The position numbers were made by a program, and so were the translations under genes. From the NCBI GenBank assembly GCA_000437355.1, contig FR899771.1, positions 9,654 to 22,303 on the forward strand: 12,650 bases of DNA, in the 5' to 3' direction. Below, one piece after another: positions 1-6,590 of this stretch. The notes under the pieces are model-generated. The model searched no databases, was not told the origin of the DNA, and saw only the letters and a list, made by a program, of their open reading frames with translations. The DNA comes from Firmicutes bacterium CAG:460 (GTDB lineage: Bacteria > Bacillota_I > Bacilli_A > RF39 > UBA660). Numbering within the stretch: position 1 is the stretch's first letter; every line of letters begins with the position of its first letter.

Positions 1-20
1 TTTTTTCGATAAAATACGTA

Positions 21-26
21 TATAAT
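21..26 (+). promoter_or_regulatory. -10 element of the surface-protein promoter
   Basis: A perfect TATAAT lies 46 bases before the ATG at 72. The matching -35 would fall at or before the window edge and cannot be judged. Transcription would start near 33. The SD AGAGGAG at 54-60 follows. Confidence 0.55.
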
Positions 27-71
27 GAAAAATATCTGTGCACGATATTGTTAAGAGGAGTAGATAAAAAT

Positions 72-1895
72 ATGGAAAATAAAAAAGTAAAAATTGTTTC
101 AATAATATCAATTATAGCATTAGCATTAACTTTAGTTACTGCTACTTTTGCGTATTTCGTGGCACAGACAGGAGAGGGAAAATCAACAGACATTAAAATT
201 AATGCAAATACTGTAGATACCTTTACATTTGAGACTGGTTCAGCAATAAGTTTAAATTTAACACAACAAAACTTTGCAAGTGGTTCAGGTAACCAAACAG
301 GTACAACTTATGCTAAAGCAATGTTAACAGCAAATAATAAAACAAATACTGCAACAGAACATTATTATGTTTATTTAAATATTTCTGAAAATACATTTAC
401 ATATACACAAGATACAAATACACCAGAAATATTACTTACAATAAAAGATGCTAGTGGTAATGCAGTTACAAGTATTTCGGGATTAGAATACAAAACAGTA
501 ACAGATGGCAAAGGTGCAAGTATATCAGGTTTTGATATCACATCAAAAAAAGATACAATAACAATATTTGATAATAGAGAAATAACGACTACAAGTACAA
601 AAACAGAAACATGGAATATAACAATTACTTTTGTAAATTATAATGCAAACCAAACAGCAAATGCCGGAAAAAGTTTTAATGCTAAAGTACTTATTCAAAA
701 AGATAATTTTAAATTATCATTATCTGATTACATAATATCAATGTATACAGGAGCACAAGGAGAAAATGGAATATATTATCATAATAGTAGTTTAGCAAAT
801 GGAGCAGGAGATAATTCATATAGATTTGCTGGAGGAGATTATCAAGTAACAAGTAAAGCAACCTCAGTAGGATTAAATTATATAATGGCAAGTGGTGCAG
901 TAGCGACAGATGGTGTAGTAAATATGCATTGTGGTAGAGATAATCAAGTCGTTGGTAGTTATTGTAGTTCAACAAAATATTATACACTACAATATGATAC
1001 AACAAATACACAATATTCAACGTTTGTAGAAGCATTAGAAAAAGCAACTACAGATGGGTATTTAACAAAAGATAATATTAAAAATTTTGTGTGTTTTGGT
1101 TCTTCTTCAAGTTCATGCCCAGAAGATAATTTATATAGAATAATTGGAGTATTTGATAATCAAGTAAAATTGATAAAAAATACTGTAGCTACAAGTAGTT
1201 TACTTGGAACTAATGGAACGTATTCTTCTGATACAATATATAATTGGACCAATTTAACATCTTGTCCAAGTAACACAACTGCATATGTGCAAAATGAAAA
1301 TATGGTTATGCTTGCTAATAAAAATATTCTGGGTGTTGATTCTGTGGATGGTAGTTGTAATATTTGGAAATATTCTGATTTTAATACTATTAATTTAAAT
1401 GTAAATTTTTTAAATAAATTTAGTAGTGAATGGACCAATTTGATTTCTGATACTACATGGAGCGTTAGTGGTCTTGCAGATCTTAATGTAGTTGCAAAAT
1501 CTGTTTTTAGCGGAGAAGTAACAAACGCTACTTTAAAATATGGACCAAGTGATGGGACATCAAAAGTAGGGTTAATGTATGTAAGTGATTATGGATTTGC
1601 AGCAGCTTCAAGTGCATGGACAAGATCGATGGAGTTATATTATAGTGCAACAATAAAATCAGTTAACTGGTTATATTCAGGACATGCTGATGCAATAAAA
1701 TCTGAATGGACAATTATGCCTTATTCTTTAGGTGATACTCATGCAGTTATTGTTAATGACATTGGCGGTGTTGGAAGTACTTCTGCTTATGTGAGTAATA
1801 ACGGTACTAATGCCCGTCCGGTTATATATTTGAAATCTTCAGCATCATATGTTTCAGGTTCTGGTACTATGAGTGATCCAATTATGATAAATTAA
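72..1895 (+). CDS. Secreted surface protein with TasA/SipW-like signal peptide
   Basis: This is a 607-residue exported protein of unknown function. The start chosen is ATG 72, preceded by SD AGAGGAG (54-60); the in-frame TTG at 48 lies upstream of that SD. Residues 1-8 are charged (MENKKVKI), followed by a hydrophobic stretch to about residue 30 ending in TATFAYF, which resembles the signal peptides of TasA-type, SipW-processed proteins. Residues about 35-215 are Thr/Asn/Ser-rich with alternating beta-strand patterns, as in TasA-like fibre subunits. The C-terminal part (about 340-607) is a different module, with DNLYRIIGVF near 352-361 and ARPVIYLKSSAS near 581-592. This recalls DUF6273-like C-terminal modules; that match is from memory. 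Six Cys sit in three close pairs (287/298, 341/349, 398/429) and may form disulfides outside the cell. No LPXTG anchor is seen. Matrix or adhesion roles are inference. Confidence 0.8.
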   Translation: MENKKVKIVSIISIIALALTLVTATFAYFVAQTGEGKSTDIKINANTVDTFTFETGSAISLNLTQQNFASGSGNQTGTTYAKAMLTANNKTNTATEHYYVYLNISENTFTYTQDTNTPEILLTIKDASGNAVTSISGLEYKTVTDGKGASISGFDITSKKDTITIFDNREITTTSTKTETWNITITFVNYNANQTANAGKSFNAKVLIQKDNFKLSLSDYIISMYTGAQGENGIYYHNSSLANGAGDNSYRFAGGDYQVTSKATSVGLNYIMASGAVATDGVVNMHCGRDNQVVGSYCSSTKYYTLQYDTTNTQYSTFVEALEKATTDGYLTKDNIKNFVCFGSSSSSCPEDNLYRIIGVFDNQVKLIKNTVATSSLLGTNGTYSSDTIYNWTNLTSCPSNTTAYVQNENMVMLANKNILGVDSVDGSCNIWKYSDFNTINLNVNFLNKFSSEWTNLISDTTWSVSGLADLNVVAKSVFSGEVTNATLKYGPSDGTSKVGLMYVSDYGFAAASSAWTRSMELYYSATIKSVNWLYSGHADAIKSEWTIMPYSLGDTHAVIVNDIGGVGSTSAYVSNNGTNARPVIYLKSSASYVSGSGTMSDPIMIN

Positions 1896-1985
1896 ATGCT
1901 TTTTGCTTTGCTTTATACCTTGGCAGTTTATTTCTTGTATGCTGTTGATGGTAGCTTAGAAAATCCTTATATTATAGGAATGTAA
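1896..1985 (+). pseudogene. Remnant C-terminal tail of a related surface protein
   Basis: Directly after the TAA of the surface-protein gene, and in the same frame, an ATG opens 29 codons ending in AVDGSLENPYIIGM. This ending resembles the end of the upstream protein (SGSGTMSDPIMIN) and the G-D-G-S-x-x-N-P-Y-I-I type of tail found at the end of such surface proteins. It has no SD of its own. It most likely is the leftover 3' end of a paralogue after recombination, or the original tail cut off by a new stop codon. The residues before AVDG (MLFALLYTLAVYFLY) are hydrophobic, so a tiny membrane peptide cannot be excluded. Confidence 0.45.
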
Positions 1986-1991
1986 TTAGAT

Positions 1992-2016
1992 AAAAGAGTG
2001 AAAACTCTTTTATTTT
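1992..2016 (+). terminator. Rho-independent terminator after the surface-protein gene
   Basis: AAAAGAGT (1992-1999) pairs with ACTCTTTT (2004-2011) around a GAAA tetraloop, followed by ATTTT. It closes the surface-protein transcript. Confidence 0.75.
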
Positions 2017-2028
2017 GGATTAAAATAG

Positions 2029-2036
2029 TGTAATAT
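2029..2036 (+). promoter_or_regulatory. Possible -10 region for the SDR/PLP-enzyme pair
   Basis: TGTAATAT lies between the preceding terminator and the SD GGTGGTGAT (2040-2048). A promoter is expected here because the terminator isolates the next genes, but no good -35 is visible (TTTTAT at 2008-2013 is the nearest at 17-base spacing). Confidence 0.3.
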
Positions 2037-2053
2037 ATAGGTGGTGATTTTTT

Positions 2054-2767
2054 ATGACTGTTTTAATAACTGGTGGAGCTCGTTCTTTAGGGGCATGTAT
2101 TGCAGAATTATTTGCTAGTAAAGGTTTTGATGTAATAATTAATTATAATAATAGTTATGTTGATGCAAATAATTTAAAGAATAAATTAGAAAAAGAATAT
2201 GATGTAAGATGCATAGTTTGTAAAGCTGATGTAAGTAATGAAGCTGAAGTAAGAAAGATGTTTGATGTAATAAAGAATACATTTGGTAATATTGATTGCG
2301 TTATAAATAATGCTGGTATATGTAAAGATAATAGTTTAGATAGTAAAACTAGTGAAGAATTTATGGATGTAATTAAAGTTAATTTGGTTGGGACATATTT
2401 AGTAAGTAAGTATAGTTTAGATGTAATGAAAAAAGGATGTATAATAAATGTTGCAAGTAATAATGGATTTAAGGGTAGTTATATAGAAAGCATAGATTAT
2501 GATGCTTCAAAAGCTGGTATTATAAATATGACCCATAATTTTGCTAAATATTTAAGTCCAGATATAAGAGTTAATGTAATATGCCCAGGTTGGATAGAAA
2601 GTGATATGACAAGTAATATAGATAATTATTTTAAAAAAAGTGAGATAGATAAAATTATGTTAGGTAGATTTGCTAAAAAAGAAGAGATTGCTGATGCAAT
2701 ATATTTTATGGTTAGTAATGAATATGTAAATGATTGTGTGTTAAAAATAGATGGGGGGATTAAGTAA
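2054..2767 (+). CDS. SDR-family NAD(P)-dependent oxidoreductase
   Basis: This is a 237-residue classical short-chain dehydrogenase/reductase, a cytosolic NAD(P)H-linked carbonyl/alcohol oxidoreductase; its substrate cannot be read from sequence. The Rossmann glycine motif is TGGARSLG (6-13), followed by D59-V60, NNAG (85-88), and the catalytic set Asn110, Ser135, Tyr149 and Lys153 (YDASK). The cofactor-loop motif CPG follows at 177-179, and the protein ends in DGGIK as FabG-like proteins do. The usual TGxxxGIG is slightly altered (SLG). The SD GGTGGTGAT lies 5 bases before the ATG. The stop overlaps the next start (TAATG), so the two genes are probably translationally coupled and may act on related substrates. 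FabG is possible, but no fatty-acid genes are nearby. Confidence 0.88.
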   Translation: MTVLITGGARSLGACIAELFASKGFDVIINYNNSYVDANNLKNKLEKEYDVRCIVCKADVSNEAEVRKMFDVIKNTFGNIDCVINNAGICKDNSLDSKTSEEFMDVIKVNLVGTYLVSKYSLDVMKKGCIINVASNNGFKGSYIESIDYDASKAGIINMTHNFAKYLSPDIRVNVICPGWIESDMTSNIDNYFKKSEIDKIMLGRFAKKEEIADAIYFMVSNEYVNDCVLKIDGGIK

Positions 2768-3951
2768 TGTTAGAAGATGTTTTTAAAAATATTGATGATA
2801 TATGTATGTTTAATAGTAAAAAAGTTTTAGAAGCTTTTTGGAAGTGTCATGTAAGTGAGGCACATTTTACATCTACATCTGGTTATGGTTATGGAGATAT
2901 TGGAAGAGATACAGTTGAAGAGGTTTATAAAACAATATTTAAAGCTGAAGATGCTTTAGTTAGAAATCAATTTATTTCTGGTACTCATGCTTTATCTACA
3001 GCATTTTTTGGATTACTTAGACCAGGGGATTTATTATTATCAATTTGTGGTAAACCCTATGATACATTAGATAGTGTAATTGGTTTTAATAAAAATTTAA
3101 GTAGTTTAAAATCATTTGGGATAAATTATGACCAAATAGAGTTAGTAGATAATGATTTTAATTATGATGTAATAAGTAAATATTTAAGAGAAAATAAAGT
3201 TAAAGTAATAGAAATACAACGTTCAATTGGTTATAGTGATAGAAAATGTATAAGCATAGAACAATTAGAAAAAGTTATTAAATTAATTAAAAGTATTGAT
3301 AAAGATATTATTGTAATGGTTGATAATTGTTATTGTGAATTTGTTGGAAAAAAGGAACCAATTGAAGTTGGTGCTGATATATGTGTTGGTTCTCTAATTA
3401 AGAATTTAGGGGGAGGAATTGCTAGTAATGGGGCTTATATAGTTGGTAGAAGTGACTTAATTCATTTATGTAGTGAAAGATTAAATGTGGCTGGAGAAGC
3501 TAAGGAAGTTGGTCCTAGTCTAGGGGCTAATAAAATGTTTTTACAAGGACTTTATTTTGCGCCTTCAGTTGTTGCAAGTGCCTTAAAAACTAATGTATAT
3601 GCTGCATACTTATTGGAAGATTTAGGTTATGAAGTAAGTCCAAAGTGGAATGAAGAAAAATCTGATATTGTTTTAGCAATTAAATTTAATGATAGAAATA
3701 AATTAATTAAGTTTGTGGAAGGTATTCAAAGTGCCTCAGCGATAGATGCAAGTTGTGTGCCAATTCCTACAAAAATGCCTGGTTATGATGATGAAATAAT
3801 TATGGCATCTGGTTCATTTACACAAGGTTCATCAATTGAAATTTCTTGTGATGGACCATTAAGAAGTCCTTATATAGCTTATTTGCAAGGTGGACTTACA
3901 TTTGAATATGGTAAAATTGCTGTATTAAAAGCTATTGAAAATATTAAGTAA
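2767..3951 (+). CDS. PLP-dependent methionine gamma-lyase / aluminium-resistance family protein
   Basis: This is a 394-residue fold-type I PLP enzyme resembling the family annotated as methionine gamma-lyase-like or aluminium resistance protein (YnbB-type). Visible marks are SGTHALSTAFFGLLRPGD (71-88, phosphate-side loop and start of the large domain), VMVDNCYCEF (183-192, with Asp186 expected to hold the PLP ring nitrogen), and GSLIKNLGGGIA (208-219), where Lys212 is the likely Schiff-base lysine. DGPLRSPYIAYLQGGLT near the C-terminus is also typical. The length fits the family (about 400). The true reaction of these proteins is poorly known; a C-S lyase or related activity is inferred from the fold. 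The start overlaps the SDR stop by one base; the SD is an unusual run of six G (2753-2758), inside the SDR gene. Confidence 0.85.
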   Translation: MLEDVFKNIDDICMFNSKKVLEAFWKCHVSEAHFTSTSGYGYGDIGRDTVEEVYKTIFKAEDALVRNQFISGTHALSTAFFGLLRPGDLLLSICGKPYDTLDSVIGFNKNLSSLKSFGINYDQIELVDNDFNYDVISKYLRENKVKVIEIQRSIGYSDRKCISIEQLEKVIKLIKSIDKDIIVMVDNCYCEFVGKKEPIEVGADICVGSLIKNLGGGIASNGAYIVGRSDLIHLCSERLNVAGEAKEVGPSLGANKMFLQGLYFAPSVVASALKTNVYAAYLLEDLGYEVSPKWNEEKSDIVLAIKFNDRNKLIKFVEGIQSASAIDASCVPIPTKMPGYDDEIIMASGSFTQGSSIEISCDGPLRSPYIAYLQGGLTFEYGKIAVLKAIENIK

Positions 3952-3964
3952 TTTATGATAAAAT
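3935..3964 (+). promoter_or_regulatory. Likely obgE promoter
   Basis: TTGAAA (3935-3940), an 18-base spacer, and TAAAAT (3959-3964) preceded by TGA, which makes an extended -10. It lies across the 3' end of the PLP-enzyme gene and would give a very short leader before the SD GAGGAGGTG (3968-3976). Readthrough from the upstream pair is also possible, as no terminator separates them. Confidence 0.5.
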
Positions 3965-3982
3965 TATGAGGAGGTGTTTATT

Positions 3983-5248
3983 ATGTTTGTTGATGAACTA
4001 ACAATTAAACTATTAGCAGGTTCTGGTGGAGATGGATGTACTTCATTTAGAAGAGAAAAATTTGTGCCAATGGGAGGTCCTGATGGTGGAAATGGTGGCA
4101 AGGGTGCTAGCATTATTTTTGAAGTAGATAAAAATTTAAAAACGTTGGTTGATTTAAGTTATCGTAAGATTATAAAAGCTCCGAAAGGAGAAAATGGCAA
4201 GGGTTCTAATAAATATGGAAAGAATGCTGAAGATATAATTATTGCTGTACCTGAAGGAACTACTGTTATTAATACCGAAACTAATGAAGTAATGGCTGAT
4301 TTAATTAATGATAAAGAAAGATTTGTAGTTGCTCATGGTGGTAGAGGTGGTAAAGGAAATAAATCATTTGCAACTCATGATGTTCCAGCTCCAAAATTTA
4401 GTGAAAAAGGTGAACCTGGTGAAGAAGTAATTGTTAAACTTGAATTAAAAGTTTTAGCAGATGTTGGACTAATTGGAATGCCTAGTGTTGGAAAATCAAC
4501 TTTATTATCTGTTATTAGTGCATCAAAACCAAAGATTGCTGCTTATCACTTTACAACATTAAATCCTAATCTTGGTGTTGTAAAACTTAAAAATGGTGAT
4601 AGTTTTGTGATGGCTGATTTACCTGGTTTAATTGAAGGAGCATCGAATGGTGTTGGTCTTGGAATAGAATTTTTAAAACATGCCATGCGTACAAGAATAA
4701 TTGCTCATGTTGTAGATATGGGTAGTAGTGAAGGAAGAAATCCTTCAGAAGACTATAGGGTAATAAGAGAAGAAATAGAAAAATATAGTGAAATACTAAA
4801 AAATAAAAAAGAAGTTGTTATTGCAAGTAAGATGGATTTAGCTGATGGTAGTAAGAATTTAGAAGAATTTAAGAAAAACTATCCAAATGTTGAAGTAATA
4901 CCAATTAGTGCTTTTAATATGGAAGGCATTGATGAAATGATTGAAAGACTTATGGAAATATTAAAAGAAACTCCTAAAGAAGAGTTGTATCCACAAGAAT
5001 CATTTAAAGTATATAAATATGAAGATAATGTTCCGTATAAGATTAAGAAAGATGGTAATATCTGGGTAGTAAGTGGTAAAGAAATAGAAACATTATTATT
5101 AATGACTAAGTTTAATGAAGATGAAGGAGTTTTAAGATTTGCTCGTAAGTTTAAAGGTATGGGTATTGAAGATGAATTAGAAAAAATGGGTGCTAAAGTA
5201 GGAGATGAAGTCCAAATCCTAGATTATATGTTTACCTTCAAGGGTTAA
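3983..5248 (+). CDS. obgE: Obg-family GTPase ObgE/CgtA
   Basis: Obg is a ribosome-associated GTPase of 50S assembly and stress control. From ATG 3983 (SD GAGGAGGTG at 3968-3976; the in-frame GTG at 3974 lies inside the SD) the protein has 421 residues, close to the usual ~430. The order is the glycine-rich Obg fold (about 1-155, with GSGGDGCTSFRREKF near the start), then the G domain with G1 GMPSVGKST (165-173), G2 around FTTLNPNLG, G3 DLPG (212-215), G4 SKMD (282-285) and G5 ISA (308-310). The C-terminal OCT domain runs from about 342 to 421. G4 has Ser where NKxD is standard; I take this as a lineage variant, not loss of function. An 11-bp terminator begins 25 bases after the stop. Confidence 0.97.
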   Translation: MFVDELTIKLLAGSGGDGCTSFRREKFVPMGGPDGGNGGKGASIIFEVDKNLKTLVDLSYRKIIKAPKGENGKGSNKYGKNAEDIIIAVPEGTTVINTETNEVMADLINDKERFVVAHGGRGGKGNKSFATHDVPAPKFSEKGEPGEEVIVKLELKVLADVGLIGMPSVGKSTLLSVISASKPKIAAYHFTTLNPNLGVVKLKNGDSFVMADLPGLIEGASNGVGLGIEFLKHAMRTRIIAHVVDMGSSEGRNPSEDYRVIREEIEKYSEILKNKKEVVIASKMDLADGSKNLEEFKKNYPNVEVIPISAFNMEGIDEMIERLMEILKETPKEELYPQESFKVYKYEDNVPYKIKKDGNIWVVSGKEIETLLLMTKFNEDEGVLRFARKFKGMGIEDELEKMGAKVGDEVQILDYMFTFKG

Positions 5249-5470
5249 GACATCACCGATTTTTAAACCATAACTAGTATTTTTAGGAATAATTAAAATA
5301 CTAGTTTTTTTCTTGTCATTATCAGTTTGTAAATACTTAAATCTTGGCATATTTAAGTATTTAGATAAAATAGTATGTCTATCATTAATAATAAGACAGT
5401 CATATTCTTTTTTAGAAAATTTAAAATATTTGTTTTTGTTTTTTATTATTTTAATTATTGGTATATTCAT
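5219..5470 (-). CDS. Small hypothetical protein, doubtful gene
   Basis: An 83-residue ORF runs opposite the intergenic space and the last 30 bases of obgE. I do not recognise it. The composition looks protein-like: a basic start (MNIPIIKIIKNKNKYFKF), a mixed middle, and a beta-like end, SYGLKIGDVLTLEGKHII. Codon choice (AGA for Arg, TTA for Leu, AAA for Lys) agrees with the neighbours. Against it: there is no Shine-Dalgarno before the ATG, no -35, a stop two codons upstream, and the obgE terminator is embedded in it, encoding the KTSILIIPKNTS stretch. A TATAAT lies just 5 bases before the ATG, so a leaderless message is conceivable. It could also be a decayed gene or chance. Confidence 0.35.
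   Translation of the reverse strand: MNIPIIKIIKNKNKYFKFSKKEYDCLIINDRHTILSKYLNMPRFKYLQTDNDKKKTSILIIPKNTSYGLKIGDVLTLEGKHII
5273..5311 (+). terminator. Rho-independent terminator of obgE
   Basis: ACTAGTATTTT (5273-5283) is the exact reverse complement of AAAATACTAGT (5295-5305), with an 11-base loop and T run 5306-5311. The U-run fits plus-strand termination only. Confidence 0.9.
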
Positions 5471-5491
5471 ACTTAATTATATGAAATATTA

Positions 5492-5520
5492 TTGATAAAA
5501 TTCTTATATTTTGATATTAT
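5492..5520 (+). promoter_or_regulatory. Promoter of ruvA-prepilin operon
   Basis: TTGATA (5492-5497), a 17-base spacer, and TATTAT (5515-5520) with an upstream TGA, giving an extended -10. Transcription would start near 5527, just before or within the SD GATGGTGAT (5524-5532). Confidence 0.65.
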
Positions 5521-5540
5521 ATAGATGGTGATAAGTAAAA

Positions 5541-6095
5541 ATGTATAGTTATATAAAAGGGTATGTTACAGAAATAAATAGTAATAATATTACAGTAGAA
5601 GCAAATGGAGTAGGTTTTTTAATATATGTTCCAAATCCTTTTTGTTATGAAATAGATAAAGAATATAAAGTATATGTTTATAATAAAATTGGAGAAGATG
5701 AGTATAGTTTATATGGTTTTAAAGAAAAAGATGAGTATGAATTATTTTTAAAACTTATTAGTGTTAAAGGTTTGGGGGCTAAACTAGCTTTACCTATACT
5801 TGCAACTGGTTCAATTAATGGTATTGTGGATGCTATAAATAGAGAAAATATTTTGTATTTAACTAAGTTTCCTAAGATTGGAGAAAAATTAGCTCGTCAA
5901 ATTGTGCTTGATTTAAAAGGTAAGATTAATATTGAAGTAAGCAAAGTAGAAGATGATAGTACAGAAGATTTAATGGAAACTTTAAGTGCCCTAGGATATA
6001 AAACTTCTGAAATTAAGAAAGTTATTGGTCAAATAAATAAATCTAGTACTTTAGAAGAACAAGTAAAAGAAGCTTTAAGGCTTTTACTAAAGTAG
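5541..6095 (+). CDS. ruvA: Holliday junction branch-migration protein RuvA
   Basis: RuvA binds the four-way Holliday junction as a tetramer and loads the RuvB motor. The 184 residues (usual 190-205) show the three domains: an OB fold at 1-62 (MYSYIKGYVTEI, NGVGFLIYVP, EYSLYGF), tandem helix-hairpin-helix motifs at about 72-84 (SVKGLGAKLAL) and 107-128 (LTKFPKIGEKLARQI), and the flexible linker plus RuvB-contacting domain III at about 142-184 (EDLMETLSALGYKTSEIKKVI). The SD GATGGTGAT lies 8 bases before the ATG. It is unusual that ruvB, normally next to ruvA in Firmicutes, does not follow. A prepilin gene lies 8 bases downstream instead, its SD overlapping the ruvA stop. Confidence 0.96.
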   Translation: MYSYIKGYVTEINSNNITVEANGVGFLIYVPNPFCYEIDKEYKVYVYNKIGEDEYSLYGFKEKDEYELFLKLISVKGLGAKLALPILATGSINGIVDAINRENILYLTKFPKIGEKLARQIVLDLKGKINIEVSKVEDDSTEDLMETLSALGYKTSEIKKVIGQINKSSTLEEQVKEALRLLLK

Positions 6096-6103
6096 GTGAT
6101 TAA

Positions 6104-6559
6104 ATGAAGAAAAATGGGTTTACTTTAGTGGAATTACTTGCTGTTGTGGTTATTCTTGCTTTAATTACTTTAATGGGTACAGTGGGAGTAAGTTCTTTAA
6201 AAGATGGTATTAATAAAAGTATGTGGAATAGTACAGTTGAATTAATTGAAACAGCTGCTAAAAGATATGGAGAAGATAAGAAAAATATTATTATAAATAA
6301 AAATGAAAGTTGTACAATCAATGGAGTTAGTCATAACCCTGGATATGAAGTAACTGTGGAAGATTTAATAAGTAAGAAATATATTGCTACAAAAGAATAT
6401 GCAATTAAAAATGGACAAGAAGTAAAGGTACTGGTTAATAATACAATTGAAAAAAGTAAGAATGAAAATGAGAATTTTACTAATGGTTATTATGTAAATA
6501 ATGGTAAGGTATGTATTTATATTGAAGATAATTTAAGTTATGCAAAATACATTGGATAA
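6104..6559 (+). CDS. Type IV prepilin-like (pseudopilin) protein
   Basis: This 151-residue protein has a textbook class III signal: KKNG|FTLVE, with cleavage by prepilin peptidase expected between Gly5 and Phe6 and Glu10 as the conserved Glu5 of the mature protein. A single hydrophobic helix follows (about 6-28, LLAVVVILALITLMGTVGV). The rest is a small polar domain with two Cys (70 and 137) that could form a disulfide. Size and form fit ComGC-like major pseudopilins or type IV pilins of Gram-positives, used in DNA uptake or surface filaments. The SD AGGTGAT (6094-6100) overlaps the ruvA stop, so the gene is probably cotranscribed with ruvA. The only other pilus part here is the convergent ATPase next door; no platform protein or peptidase is seen. 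Confidence 0.88.
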   Translation: MKKNGFTLVELLAVVVILALITLMGTVGVSSLKDGINKSMWNSTVELIETAAKRYGEDKKNIIINKNESCTINGVSHNPGYEVTVEDLISKKYIATKEYAIKNGQEVKVLVNNTIEKSKNENENFTNGYYVNNGKVCIYIEDNLSYAKYIG

Positions 6560-6560
6560 A

Positions 6561-6590
6561 AAAAGCCTCGCAATAAAGCGAGGTTTTATA
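6561..6590. terminator. Bidirectional terminator between prepilin and pilus ATPase
   Basis: CCTCGC (6566-6571) pairs with GCGAGG (6578-6583) around AATAAA, extended by a G-U pair and flanking A/T pairs. It gives TTTTATA on the plus strand and seven T on the minus strand. The minus-strand stop codon (6586-6588) lies in its 3' arm. Confidence 0.88.

Noticed and set aside
48..71. Upstream TTG start for the surface protein
   Set aside because: The SD AGAGGAG lies downstream of it and fits ATG 72; the signal peptide begins naturally at MENKKVK.
5313..5495. Plus-strand 60-residue ORF with a hydrophobic end between obgE and ruvA
   Set aside because: It starts at a TTG right after the terminator U-run, has no SD, and its end overlaps the ruvA -35. 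A/T-rich DNA gives such Phe/Ile/Leu runs by chance.
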